Assembly: GCF_014205795.1 (NCBI RefSeq)
Contig: NZ_JACHCN010000010.1
Span: forward strand, 78,072 to 142,071
Source of the DNA: Rhodanobacter sp. MP7CTX1
GTDB taxonomy: Bacteria > Pseudomonadota > Gammaproteobacteria > Xanthomonadales > Rhodanobacteraceae
DNA: 64,000 nt
Direction: 5' to 3'
Below are positions 9,147-18,443 of the stretch, piece by piece. Made by a program: the position numbers and the translations under genes. A model generated the notes under the pieces. The model saw only the letters and a program-made list of their open reading frames with translations, was not told the DNA's origin and searched no databases. Within the stretch, counting starts at the first letter, position 1. The number at the start of each line of letters is the position of its first letter.

Positions 9147-11427
9147 TGTCGACCTCCATCGCCTGATAGCCGGCATCGCGCATGGCGGCCATCACCTTGT
9201 CGCGGTTTTGTGGGCACAGGGCAATGATAGAACCGCCGCCACCGCCACCGGTGAGCTTGGCCCCCAGCGCCCCGTGTTCGCGCGCGATCTGCACCAGCTC
9301 CTCCAACTCCCGACTGGACACGCGCAAGGCATTCAGCAGGCCATGGCAGATATTCATCAGGTCGCCCAGGCGCTCCAGATCATTCTTCTGCATGGCCAGC
9401 ACACCCTGCTGGGTGAGCTGGTCGATCTGATCGAAGATGCCTTCGTAAAGCGTCGGGTTGCGCTGCCAGGCGTTGCGCACATTGCCGACGCTCCGGGCAG
9501 TGAGGCTTTCCTTGCCGCTGATGCCGATCACCAGTGGAATCGGCTTGGGTACCGACAACTCGCGTATGGTCGGCGCCTCTTCCGGCTGCTCGCCGCGCTT
9601 GTAGAGCACCAGCTTGCCGTAGGTCGCCACCGTGTTGTCCACGCCAGACGCCGCGCCATGCGCCACCTCTTCGCAGCGATACGCCAGTGCGTTGACCTGC
9701 GCGTTACCCAGGCCCAGTCGAAAGTGCCGATCGAGCGCGCGGATTACGGCTACCGCCATCGCCGCCGAACCACCCAGGCCCATGGCCCTGGGTACGTTGG
9801 GAAATGCTTCGATCCGTATCGATCGTTCGGTCAATTCCAACGTGTCGAAAATAATGCCTAGCGAGCGCTGGAACGAATCGCGATGCGCCGGATCACGGTG
9901 CAGCCGATACTCCACGCCCCAGCGCGGTATGAGCATATCGACGCGGCCGGAAGCAGTGTCCTGCACGGTCGCGCGTACGGCCAAAGGCACGGGCGCTGCA
10001 ATCGCGTGGCTACCGTAGACAACCGCATGTTCGCCGAGCAGGATGATCTTGCCGTGGCCACAACCGCGCCGATCGGGCATCTGCTGATCGGACGCCTTCG
10101 GGTCGATCGATGCGCCGCGCGCCTCCTTGCGCACCTGCACTACGATTTCCTGCGCTTTCCATATCTTGATTTCACCGCTCTCCACCAATCGCTCCACCAC
10201 GGTGTCAAAAATTTCTGCGGTAGCGCCTGCCGCGATGGCGACACTACGTGCATGCAAAGTCATATGGCCTTGCTGGATGCCGTCGGTGACCAGGGCGCGC
10301 AGCGCCGAGAAGTTCTGCGCCAAACCAACTGCGCCCATGACTTCCGCCAATTCGCGTGCCGACTTCACGCCAAGCAGGCGTAGGTCCAGCGCCACCGTGG
10401 CGTTGGATTGCAGCGACCCGCCAACGATGCCGACCTTCATCGGCATCTCCAACTCGCCCACCAGTTCACCGCGCTCGCCCTTGTACCAGCGCGTCAGCGA
10501 GGTGTAGCGGCCACCGCGAGCGGCGTAGGCATGCGCCGCCGCCTCGATGGCACGCCAGTCGTTGCCGGTGGCCAGTGCGACGCCGTCGACGCCATTCATG
10601 ATTCCCTTGTTGTGGGTGGCGGCGCGATAGGGATCGATGCTGGCGAATTCATTGGCAAGGATCACGCCATCGCGCACTTCCTCGCCGGCATGCCCCTTCG
10701 TGGTGAGGTCTTCTGCCGGGATGATGCAACGCGCACGCACCATCGCGCGGTCGGCAAGGTTGGACAGGATGCGCAGAAACACGCGGCCACCGGTCATGCT
10801 CTCCACCAGCGAAGCGACTCCCTCACACATGGTGTTGACCAGGTTGGCCCCCATCGCATCGCGTGTGTCGACCAGTAGGTGGACTACCAGCATGTCACTG
10901 CCTTCGGCACGCGCATGCAGGTGGACTTCGACGTCCTGGGCGCCACCACCGCGCGCCACCATCTGCGGATGCAGGCTGTTGGCGAGATTGAGCAATTCGT
11001 CCTTGCGCTGAAGCAAGACTGCCTTGGCTTGCGCCGGGTGCGGCACGTCCACTACCTGAACCTGGCCGATCAGCACAGGCTCGGTACTCTCCACGTGAAA
11101 ACCGCCCGCACTTCGCACCACTTTGGCCGCGGAGGAAAGGGCGGCCACGATGGAAGGCTCTTCGACCACCAGCGGGACGATGTAGTCGCGTCCGTTGACC
11201 AGGAAGTTCAGGCCGAGCCCCACCGGAAGACCCATCACTCCGACGACGTTCTCGATCATCTTGTCGGCTTTGTGCACCTTCAACGTGTGCTCGCCGGAAA
11301 CGAGCGTCTGGTAATCCTCAGCAGACAACCAGCCGCGCTCGTGAATGATACGCACGCGATCGGACACCGACAATTTGTAGAACGCCGGGAACCGCGACCG
11401 TTCCGAACTTAATTGTTCAACGCTCAT
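9139..11427 (-). CDS. Fused class II HMG-CoA reductase :: mevalonate kinase
   Basis: One 762-residue frame encodes two consecutive mevalonate-pathway enzymes. Residues 1 to about 440 are a class II HMG-CoA reductase: ENVVGVMGLPVG near 59, VVEEPS with the catalytic Glu at 89/90, THNKG with Lys274, GNDWRA with Asp290 and GHMTLHAR with His388. Residues from about 455 are a GHMP-family mevalonate kinase: GHGKIILLGEHAVVYG at 457, GLGGSAAMA at 550, GAASGVDNT with the probable catalytic Asp597, and TGGGGGGS at 726. The linker near residues 440-455 is short. The ATG at 11427 has GGAGG 9 nt upstream. All key residues of both halves are present, so both activities are predicted. It lies between mvaK2 and idi. 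Confidence 0.93.
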   Translation of the reverse strand: MSVEQLSSERSRFPAFYKLSVSDRVRIIHERGWLSAEDYQTLVSGEHTLKVHKADKMIENVVGVMGLPVGLGLNFLVNGRDYIVPLVVEEPSIVAALSSAAKVVRSAGGFHVESTEPVLIGQVQVVDVPHPAQAKAVLLQRKDELLNLANSLHPQMVARGGGAQDVEVHLHARAEGSDMLVVHLLVDTRDAMGANLVNTMCEGVASLVESMTGGRVFLRILSNLADRAMVRARCIIPAEDLTTKGHAGEEVRDGVILANEFASIDPYRAATHNKGIMNGVDGVALATGNDWRAIEAAAHAYAARGGRYTSLTRWYKGERGELVGELEMPMKVGIVGGSLQSNATVALDLRLLGVKSARELAEVMGAVGLAQNFSALRALVTDGIQQGHMTLHARSVAIAAGATAEIFDTVVERLVESGEIKIWKAQEIVVQVRKEARGASIDPKASDQQMPDRRGCGHGKIILLGEHAVVYGSHAIAAPVPLAVRATVQDTASGRVDMLIPRWGVEYRLHRDPAHRDSFQRSLGIIFDTLELTERSIRIEAFPNVPRAMGLGGSAAMAVAVIRALDRHFRLGLGNAQVNALAYRCEEVAHGAASGVDNTVATYGKLVLYKRGEQPEEAPTIRELSVPKPIPLVIGISGKESLTARSVGNVRNAWQRNPTLYEGIFDQIDQLTQQGVLAMQKNDLERLGDLMNICHGLLNALRVSSRELEELVQIAREHGALGAKLTGGGGGGSIIALCPQNRDKVMAAMRDAGYQAMEVDIG

Positions 11428-11547
11428 ATCGTGGCTCCTCCGCATGGTTTGTGCACCGCATGGGCGCCCACTACCTACAGCTTGCCAACAACCGCGCTCA
11501 ACTTTTCCCGCATTCCCGAAGGACAACCCGTAGCTCGACGAACGGCG

Positions 11548-12621
11548 TCAGATGGCGACTCTGACGCAGTAAGCCCCCTGAGGGTCAACCTCCAAAGGCA
11601 CGCTATGCATGCCCTCGACTAAAATACTCCGTTCGATCCGTGCCAGGCGATCCGCATCCTGGACGAAAACCACGCCGAAGTCGCCTCCGGCACCACATGG
11701 TTTGTAGGTGACCCCAATCTGCGCCGCCAGTTCCGCAAGTCGCTTTTGCGTGGCGGAGAAAATTTCCAGTCCACAGGCCGAACCGAAGTGCTCAAGTGCC
11801 ATCGCGTATGCCGCCACCACGGCAACAAACGCGGCGCCGCGACCTTCCTGTAACGCATCTACCGCGATTTCGGCCAGTTCGCAGAGGCTACGCATATGTG
11901 CCGCATACTCGGCGTGATGACCGAGGCGCCATTGCGCCAACCGACGCAAGAAATCGGCCGTCGACACGGCCTGGCCAGACCACACAAACAGGCAGTGCAC
12001 ACCCATCATCGGCCATTCCAGGGACGTGTAGGTAGGCCTCGAGTCGCGCCCCGCCAACTGATAGACAATCAGGCCGCCGGCAACGCTGGCCGCCAGATCA
12101 ACGCCACTGCCGAGCCCGTCTTGCCAGGAAGAGTGCATTCGGAATAAACGGTGCAGCCACTGTGCACGATCGGCAATCGATTCAGCATGACCGGCATACA
12201 CCGCCAGCGCCGAGGCCAGCGCCACGGTCAACGCCGCACTGGAGCCGAGCCCCAGCTTGGCCTGACCTGAGCCGTTGGTCTCAAAGAAAACCGCGGTGTC
12301 CAACTCCAGGCAAAACCCGTCGTCCGAGGACGGCGCCAATCCCTCACGCGAAAGGGCACCCCATACGTGATCGACCAACCGCAGCTTGGCCGCATCAGCC
12401 TCGATGCTCTGCCAGCGAGGTTGGCCGTCGACGCCCAGTGGCATGCGGGCGTTGAATACGTTCAGGTCTGGCGCGCTGATGACACAGACGCCGTCGGTAC
12501 GCGGAGTGATACGCACCGTGGCGCGGCGATCGACTGCCACCGCCAGTGCCCGCGCCCCTTCCAGCACGGCATATTCACCCAGCAACACCAACTTGCCCGG
12601 AGCACTGGCCATTAGCTCCAT
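11548..12621 (-). CDS. mvaK2: Phosphomevalonate kinase (GHMP family)
   Basis: The predicted enzyme phosphorylates 5-phosphomevalonate to the diphosphate. GHMP motifs are present in order: SAPGKLVLLGEYAVLEGA at the N terminus, the ATP-binding KLGLGSSAALTVALA near residue 125, and KPCGAGGDFGVVF near residue 315. The ATG (12619-12621) shares its A with the stop codon of mvaD (TGATG), indicating translational coupling, and gives 357 residues. Assignment among GHMP kinases rests on the E-Y-A-V-L-E variant of motif 1 and on its place in a mevalonate operon beside the mevalonate kinase fusion and the decarboxylase. Confidence 0.9.
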   Translation of the reverse strand: MELMASAPGKLVLLGEYAVLEGARALAVAVDRRATVRITPRTDGVCVISAPDLNVFNARMPLGVDGQPRWQSIEADAAKLRLVDHVWGALSREGLAPSSDDGFCLELDTAVFFETNGSGQAKLGLGSSAALTVALASALAVYAGHAESIADRAQWLHRLFRMHSSWQDGLGSGVDLAASVAGGLIVYQLAGRDSRPTYTSLEWPMMGVHCLFVWSGQAVSTADFLRRLAQWRLGHHAEYAAHMRSLCELAEIAVDALQEGRGAAFVAVVAAYAMALEHFGSACGLEIFSATQKRLAELAAQIGVTYKPCGAGGDFGVVFVQDADRLARIERSILVEGMHSVPLEVDPQGAYCVRVAI

Positions 12622-13679
12622 CACGTCGTCAGCTCCGCGTTGGAAATGCTGCGAGCGCCGGCGCCAAGGCCAGCATCGAGCACATCGAGCACGCCGGGAA
12701 CCCCGTTCAGGACCGCTTTGACCTGCTCGATTGCCTGCGGTGCGCACACCGCTTTCAACTGCGGCCCTGCGTCGACGGTAAAAAACACCGGCACACCCTC
12801 CCTACGCAATGCGCGTACGCGATGCATGCATTCCACCGTGGCTCCGTTCCAGTACAACAGCCCCGGCTGGGCGGCCAGGGCCAGCGCATGCATCTTCAGG
12901 CAATTGTGCTCGGAAACCAGCGCAAGGGCGTCGAAGTCATGCGCCAGGATGGCGTTGCGGGCCATCGTCAGGTCCGCCTCCTGTGTCGCTATCCAGGAAG
13001 CCTGAAACGGCGAGCTTTGCGTCGTGCGGCGCATGCCTTCGCTGGAACCGACCTCCTTGGCGACCGTTGAGGTAATCGCTACCGCTACGCGCAAAGGCCA
13101 TGCTGCCGCCGGCAACAGCAGGCGCGCTACCGAATCGCTGCCATCGGCCAGTTCACCGCGTGCCCATTCGACGTATCCACCGAACACGGAGCGCGCGGCA
13201 GAGCCAGAGCAACGGCGCGCCAGCAGTGACCGTTCCGTCTCACTCAGTTCCAGACCCAGCGCTTGAGAACCAGCGCATACCAAGGCGGCGAAACCGGAGG
13301 CGGAGGAAGCCAGACCGGCCGCCGTGGGAAAATTGTTGAGGCTGTCGACCTCCGCGCCCCAGGTGACGCCGGCGCGCTGGCGCAGCAGATCAAGGCAGGC
13401 CACCACTCGCTTCATCTCGACATCATGGGTGCGGCCATTGAAGCTGAACCGATCCAGCGTCGACCCTGGTACGAAACGCACTTCGGTGCGCGTCCACAAG
13501 CTGTCCAGCGTGATCGAGATGGAACCTACGACCGGCAAATTCAGAGCGGCGTCGCGCTTACCCCAGTATTTGACCAACGCGATATTGGGCTGAGCCTGCG
13601 CTGCGGCGCGCAGTGGACCCAGTGCTGCCGCACGAGGATCGGCACTCATAGGCATCGCTGCGGTGGGAGTCGCTGACAT
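12621..13679 (-). CDS. mvaD: Diphosphomevalonate decarboxylase
   Basis: This GHMP enzyme converts diphosphomevalonate to IPP with loss of CO2 and phosphate. The family-specific IALVKYWGKRD lies near residue 33, the serine-rich AGLASSASGFAALV near 120, SGSAARSVFGGYVEW near 157 and FFTVDAGPQLKAV near 300. It is the first gene of the minus-strand isoprenoid operon and overlaps mvaK2 by one base. The ATG at 13679 has no obvious ribosome site; later in-frame ATGs at 13655 and 13649 are alternatives. The divergent neighbour hpnI starts 157 nt away, so both arms are probably driven from that gap. Confidence 0.94.
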   Translation of the reverse strand: MSATPTAAMPMSADPRAAALGPLRAAAQAQPNIALVKYWGKRDAALNLPVVGSISITLDSLWTRTEVRFVPGSTLDRFSFNGRTHDVEMKRVVACLDLLRQRAGVTWGAEVDSLNNFPTAAGLASSASGFAALVCAGSQALGLELSETERSLLARRCSGSAARSVFGGYVEWARGELADGSDSVARLLLPAAAWPLRVAVAITSTVAKEVGSSEGMRRTTQSSPFQASWIATQEADLTMARNAILAHDFDALALVSEHNCLKMHALALAAQPGLLYWNGATVECMHRVRALRREGVPVFFTVDAGPQLKAVCAPQAIEQVKAVLNGVPGVLDVLDAGLGAGARSISNAELTT

Positions 13680-13836
13680 ATGCTGTGCCGATCACGTATT
13701 GCCCACATGACGTGGACGTAGTGGACTCTGCTCTGGCAACGTCGCAAACACCCGGCTACAGCATGCCCAGGTGCTGCGTTTTTCTGGCTCGCCAACCGAC
13801 TTTAAGCCAAAAATTTGGGCTATACCACACGCACCT

Positions 13837-15003
13837 ATGACGACCGGCGCACTGATGGTGGGTATTTATTGGCTCGGCACCGGACTGACGGCTGCCGCCG
13901 CAGGTTACGCCTGCGCCGCCTTGGCTGCCGTACTGAAACGCCCACGCGCTCGTTCTTCGTCGTCAAACCCCAGTGTTACTCGCCCTCTGCCGTCGGTAAG
14001 CGTACTCAAACCGTTGCATGGGGCAGAGCCACGGCTCTACGAAAATCTGCGCGACTTCTGTGTTCAGGCGCACCCCGATTATGAGCTCGTCTTTGGCGTG
14101 CGCGACCCGGAAGATCCGGCCATCGCGGTTGTAAATCGGCTATGCGCGGAATTTCCACAGCTCGTCATCGCGCTTGTAGTCGATCCGCGTGTACACGGCA
14201 CTAATCCGAAAGTCGGCAATCTCATGAACATGCTTCCGCATGCCAAACACGACTGGCTGGTGCTTGCCGACAGCGACATCGGTGTGCCGACGGATTATCT
14301 GATGCGCGTCACCGCTCCCCTGAACGATCCCGGCGTGGGTATCGTCACCTGCCTTTACCGGGGCATCGCGCGAGATGGCCTATGGGCGGAGGTCGGTCGT
14401 CTGTTCATCGACGACTGGTTTGCGCCATCGGTCCGGGTGGCGCACGCGTTCGGTTCGACGCGCTTCGCGTTCGGTTCGACCATCGCACTGCGCCGAGATA
14501 CCCTGCAAGCCATCGGCGGCCTGGAAGTACTGCGGGATACGCTTGCAGACGATTTCTGGCTGGGTGAGCTGAGTCGACAACGCGGATTGCGCACTGTGCT
14601 CTCGGACATGGTGGTCGGAACGGACGTCAGCGAAACGCGACTGTCCGAGCTGTGGAAACATGAATTGCGCTGGCTGCGCACGATCCGGTCGATCGCACCG
14701 CTGGGCTTTGCCATGACCTTTGTCTGCTTCACATCACCGGTGCTGTTGCTGGGCATGGCCTTGGCGCCCAGCGCATTGACTGCGGGCATGGCTTTGCTTG
14801 GTGGTTGCGCGAGGGTTTTGCTGAATATTTCGCAACGCCAATCCCGTCTTGCTGGCTCACGCTGGTACGAGATTCTGCTAATTCCGCTACGCGACGGTCT
14901 ATCGTTGCTGGAGTGGGCTGTAGCGCTGACCGGTTGGCGCGTAAGATGGCGTGGCCAGGTGCTGCATGCGCGGGACGATGATCCGCGCCGTCTTCACGAG
15001 TGA
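13837..15003 (+). CDS. hpnI: Hopanoid biosynthesis glycosyltransferase HpnI
   Basis: A GT2/GT21-like membrane glycosyltransferase related to ceramide glucosyltransferase. In the characterised pathway HpnI adds N-acetylglucosamine to bacteriohopanetetrol. An N-terminal membrane helix precedes VSVLKPLHGAEP, the metal-binding ADSDIGVP and the C-terminal acceptor-side motif HELRWLRTIR, and further membrane helices follow. I use the ATG at 13837, giving 388 residues. A GTG at 13771 would add 22 poorly conserved residues, and no strong ribosome site resolves this. It opens the hpnIJKL run. Confidence 0.92.
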   Translation: MTTGALMVGIYWLGTGLTAAAAGYACAALAAVLKRPRARSSSSNPSVTRPLPSVSVLKPLHGAEPRLYENLRDFCVQAHPDYELVFGVRDPEDPAIAVVNRLCAEFPQLVIALVVDPRVHGTNPKVGNLMNMLPHAKHDWLVLADSDIGVPTDYLMRVTAPLNDPGVGIVTCLYRGIARDGLWAEVGRLFIDDWFAPSVRVAHAFGSTRFAFGSTIALRRDTLQAIGGLEVLRDTLADDFWLGELSRQRGLRTVLSDMVVGTDVSETRLSELWKHELRWLRTIRSIAPLGFAMTFVCFTSPVLLLGMALAPSALTAGMALLGGCARVLLNISQRQSRLAGSRWYEILLIPLRDGLSLLEWAVALTGWRVRWRGQVLHARDDDPRRLHE

Positions 15004-15051
15004 CTCGCCAGATGGGTGTTGATCCGTGTTTCCGCAGGAGCTTACCTTCCT

Positions 15052-16479
15052 ATGAAAACGCTTTTTCTGCAGGCCCCCTCCTTCGACGGCTTTGACGGCG
15101 GTGCCGGTTCACGCTACCAGGCCAAACGCGAGATCAAGAGTTTCTGGTATCCCACCTGGCTGGCCCAACCGGCAGCACTGGTACCGGATTCGCGCGTGCT
15201 GGATGCACCTGCGGACGAACTCACGGTTGAAGAAAGCCTGCGCGTCGCCGAGGGCTATGAGCTGGTGATCATTCACACCAGCACGCCATCCTTCCCTACC
15301 GATGCGAAGTTTGCCGAGCTGCTGAAGGCCCGCAAACCGCACATTCTTGTCGGCATGGTCGGCGCCAAGGTGGCAGTGAACCCGACCGAATCGTTGACCG
15401 CTTCAGCAGCTATCGATTTCGTCGCCCGCGAGGAATTCGACTACACCTGCAAGGAAGTCGCCGAAGGCCGTGCGCTCAAGGACATCAACGGCCTGAGCTA
15501 CCGACTTGCCGACGGCAGTGTGCAGCACAACCCGTCGCGCGCGATCATCGAGAACATGGACGACCTGCCGTTCGTGGCGCCGATCTACCAGCGCGACCTG
15601 AAGATCAACAACTACTTCGTGGGTTATCTGAAGCATCCGTACGTATCGATCTACACCGGGCGCGGCTGTCGTTCGAAGTGCACTTTCTGCCTGTGGCCGC
15701 AGACCGTGGGCGGTCATCGCTATCGCGTACGTTCGGCCGGGAACGTCATCGCCGAAGTGAAGTGGATCAAGGAGAACATGCCTGAGGTCAAAGAGGTCAT
15801 GTTCGACGACGACACCTTCACCGACAGCTCCAACATGGAGCGCGTGTATGAGATCGCACGTGGCCTCAACCAGCTGGGCATGACCTGGTCATGCAATGCC
15901 AAGGCCAACGTGCCGTACGAGGCGCTCAAGATCATGAAGGACAACGGCCTGCGCCTGCTGCTGGTGGGCTACGAGTCGGGCGACGACCAGATCCTGCACA
16001 ACATCAGGAAGGGACTGCGCACCGATATCGCGCGCCGCTTCACCGAGGATTGCCGCAGGCTGGGCATCACCGTCCACGGCACCTTCATCCTGGGGTTGCC
16101 CGGCGAGACAAAGGAAACGATCGAAAAGACAATTCGCTTTGCCAAGGAAATCAATCCGCACACGATCCAGGTGTCGCTCGCCGCGCCGTATCCCGGCACC
16201 TCGCTGTACAAGCAGGCGGTTGAAAATGGCTGGCTGGAAGAGAACCAGGCCGTCCATCTCGTCAACGACAAAGGCGTGCAGCTCGCGTTGATCAGTTACC
16301 CGCACCTGTCCAAGGAAGACATCTATCACGGTGTCGAGAAGTTCTACAAAAGCTTCTACTTCCGCCCATCGAAGATCTGGGAGATCGTCAAGGAAATGCT
16401 GGCGAGCTGGGACATGACGAAGCGCCGCTTGCGCGAGGGCGTGGAGTTTTTCCACTTCCTGCGCGCGCACGAAACCTGA
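15052..16479 (+). CDS. hpnJ: Hopanoid radical SAM protein HpnJ
   Basis: HpnJ is a B12-binding-type radical SAM enzyme associated with ring contraction to the cyclitol ether of composite bacteriohopanepolyols. An N-terminal B12-like Rossmann region (about residues 1-160) precedes the cluster motif RGCRSKCTFCLWPQ near residue 205. The rest of the radical SAM barrel includes GYESGDDQILHNIRKG. The ATG at 15052 has AGGAG about 12 nt upstream and matches the family start MKTLFLQAPSFDG. The length is 475 residues. It follows hpnI by 48 nt. Confidence 0.94.
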   Translation: MKTLFLQAPSFDGFDGGAGSRYQAKREIKSFWYPTWLAQPAALVPDSRVLDAPADELTVEESLRVAEGYELVIIHTSTPSFPTDAKFAELLKARKPHILVGMVGAKVAVNPTESLTASAAIDFVAREEFDYTCKEVAEGRALKDINGLSYRLADGSVQHNPSRAIIENMDDLPFVAPIYQRDLKINNYFVGYLKHPYVSIYTGRGCRSKCTFCLWPQTVGGHRYRVRSAGNVIAEVKWIKENMPEVKEVMFDDDTFTDSSNMERVYEIARGLNQLGMTWSCNAKANVPYEALKIMKDNGLRLLLVGYESGDDQILHNIRKGLRTDIARRFTEDCRRLGITVHGTFILGLPGETKETIEKTIRFAKEINPHTIQVSLAAPYPGTSLYKQAVENGWLEENQAVHLVNDKGVQLALISYPHLSKEDIYHGVEKFYKSFYFRPSKIWEIVKEMLASWDMTKRRLREGVEFFHFLRAHET

Positions 16480-16539
16480 GAGGGCCAGCGCAGTGAGCTC
16501 GCCATTCGGCCTGTCGTTCGTGCTGCGGGTGTAGATGAC

Positions 16540-17376
16540 GTGCAGACCCGGCGCGCCACGATCCGCCCGCGTCTGATCGTCACCGCGGATGACTTCGGGC
16601 TGCACGAAGCCGTCAACGAGGCTGTCGAACGCGGTTATCGGGAAGGTGTGCTGCGCGCGGCCAGCCTGATGGTCGCGGCGCCTGCCATGCGCGATGCCGT
16701 CGAGCGGGCCCGACGACTTCCCGGCCTGGCCGTCGGCCTGCATCTGGTGCTGGCCGACGGCCAGGCGATCCTCCCGCCAGCGCGCATTCCCGATCTGGTC
16801 GATGCCCACGGCTGCTTCAATGATGCGATGGTGCGCAACGGCTTCCGTTTCTTTTTCCTGCCGCGCGTGCGGCGTCAGCTGGCCGCCGAGATACGTGCCC
16901 AGTTCGAGGCGTTTGCTGCAACCGGCTTGCCGCTTGATCACGTCAATGCGCACAAGCACTTCCATCTGCACCCCACCATTTTTTCGCTGATGCTTTCGAT
17001 CGGCCGGGAATTTGGCCTGCGCGCGGTGCGATTGCCTGCGGAACCGGGCATGGGACCATGGCTGCAACCCTGGCTGGCGCTGATGCGCCGACGCATGGAC
17101 CGAGCGGACATCGGCTACAACGATCACGTCTTTGGCATCCGACATACCGGCGCTATGGATGAAGCTGCGATGCTGGACATTTTGCGCGACCTGCCAGACG
17201 GTCTTTCGGAGTTGTATCTGCACCCGGCGGCGCGCGGCGGACTGGTCGCCAGCATGGCCGAATACCGGCACACCGACGAACTGGCCGCGCTGCTGTCGCC
17301 TCGCGTACGCGACACGATCGCCGAACGCTACCTGCTTTGTCGTGGCTTCGCCGATCCGGCGGCGGCGCCCTCATGA
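16540..17376 (+). CDS. hpnK: Hopanoid-associated deacetylase HpnK (YdjC family)
   Basis: A 278-residue YdjC/polysaccharide-deacetylase-like protein. HpnK is reported to deacetylate the N-acetylglucosaminyl hopanoid made by HpnI. Metal-binding residues are visible in LIVTADDFGLHEAVN near residue 13 and HVNAHKHFHLHP near residue 134. The start is a GTG at 16540 with only a weak GGGTG upstream. Its stop overlaps the hpnL start (ATGA), so the two are translationally coupled. Confidence 0.91.
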   Translation: MQTRRATIRPRLIVTADDFGLHEAVNEAVERGYREGVLRAASLMVAAPAMRDAVERARRLPGLAVGLHLVLADGQAILPPARIPDLVDAHGCFNDAMVRNGFRFFFLPRVRRQLAAEIRAQFEAFAATGLPLDHVNAHKHFHLHPTIFSLMLSIGREFGLRAVRLPAEPGMGPWLQPWLALMRRRMDRADIGYNDHVFGIRHTGAMDEAAMLDILRDLPDGLSELYLHPAARGGLVASMAEYRHTDELAALLSPRVRDTIAERYLLCRGFADPAAAPS

Positions 17377-18404
17377 ACATGAAACGGCTCAGTTACCTTG
17401 CGGGCCTGCTGGGCCTTGCCACCGCCATTGCGCTGGTGGTGCATGAGGGTTGGTTCACCATTTGCGACGCGATCAATCATGCCGGTTGGGCCTTGCTGTG
17501 GCTGCTGCCCTTCCATGCACTGCCGTTGCTGCTCGATGTCGTCGGTTGGCGAACGCTGCTGGCGCCACGTGACCCGGAGCGGCGGGCCACCATTCCGGTG
17601 TTGTTCTGGATCGCCACGATCCGCGAGGCGAGCAACCGCCTGCTGCCGGTGGCCAACATCGGTGGTGAGATCATCGGTATCCGCCTGGTGAAGTGGCGCG
17701 GCATCAATGGCGCCGTTGCTGCCGCGAGCGTGGTCATCGAAGTCCTGCTGACCCTGGTCAATCAGTACCTGTTCACTGCGCTGGGCATCGTGCTGCTGAT
17801 TGAATTGACGCGAAATATCAGCACCTTCAGCTCGGTGATCACCGCACTGATCGCCAGCCTCCCCCTGCCCATCTTTCTGATCGTGCTGCTGCGCCACGGC
17901 AAAGTGTTTTCGCGGCTGGAATCATTCGCGGAAAAAGTGCTGGGCGGCCGCTCACGGCTGACCGAGCTGATCGACGGTTCGCGCCTGGACCTGGAAGTGC
18001 GCGCGCTGTACTCCCAACCAGCGCGACTGCTTGCCGCCTGCGCCTGGCAGTTTCTTGGTTTCGTGACAGGCAGCTTCGAAAGCTGGCTGGCCCTGCGGCT
18101 CTTGGGCTACCCGATCGGCGTAGCCGACGCCATTGCGATCGAGGCCGTAACCCAGGCACTGCGTCACATCATCTTCGTGGTACCAGCCGGATTGGGCGTG
18201 CAGGAAGGTGGCCTGGTCCTGTTCGGCAGCATGATCGGCCTGCCGCCGGAAGCCAGTATCGCGCTATCGTTGGTGAAGCGCATGCGTGAAGTGGCTTTCG
18301 GTGTACCTGCCCTGATTTCCTGGCAGTGGGCCGAAGCGCGCAGACTGCGGGCTGGGTGGCGAAACACAGCGCCATCCGGGCTGTCCAACACCCGCGACGT
18401 ATGA
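17373..18404 (+). CDS. hpnL: Hopanoid-associated membrane protein HpnL (LPG synthase TM family)
   Basis: A 343-residue integral membrane protein with about eight hydrophobic segments, of the lysylphosphatidylglycerol-synthase-TM (UPF0104) family that occurs as HpnL in hopanoid clusters. Typical sequence is FVVPAGLGVQEGGLVLFG near the C terminus. The ATG at 17373 overlaps the hpnK stop by 4 nt. The molecular role is not established; lipid flipping or transport is speculation from family topology. Confidence 0.88.
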   Translation: MNMKRLSYLAGLLGLATAIALVVHEGWFTICDAINHAGWALLWLLPFHALPLLLDVVGWRTLLAPRDPERRATIPVLFWIATIREASNRLLPVANIGGEIIGIRLVKWRGINGAVAAASVVIEVLLTLVNQYLFTALGIVLLIELTRNISTFSSVITALIASLPLPIFLIVLLRHGKVFSRLESFAEKVLGGRSRLTELIDGSRLDLEVRALYSQPARLLAACAWQFLGFVTGSFESWLALRLLGYPIGVADAIAIEAVTQALRHIIFVVPAGLGVQEGGLVLFGSMIGLPPEASIALSLVKRMREVAFGVPALISWQWAEARRLRAGWRNTAPSGLSNTRDV

Positions 18405-18443
18405 CGAAACGCCTGGCCATGCATCGACGAGACGAGGTTTCCG

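Noticed and set aside
15889..17271. A 460-codon minus-strand open frame across hpnJ and hpnK
   Set aside because: Crosses two real genes in antisense, has no motif or ribosome site, and shows shadow composition.
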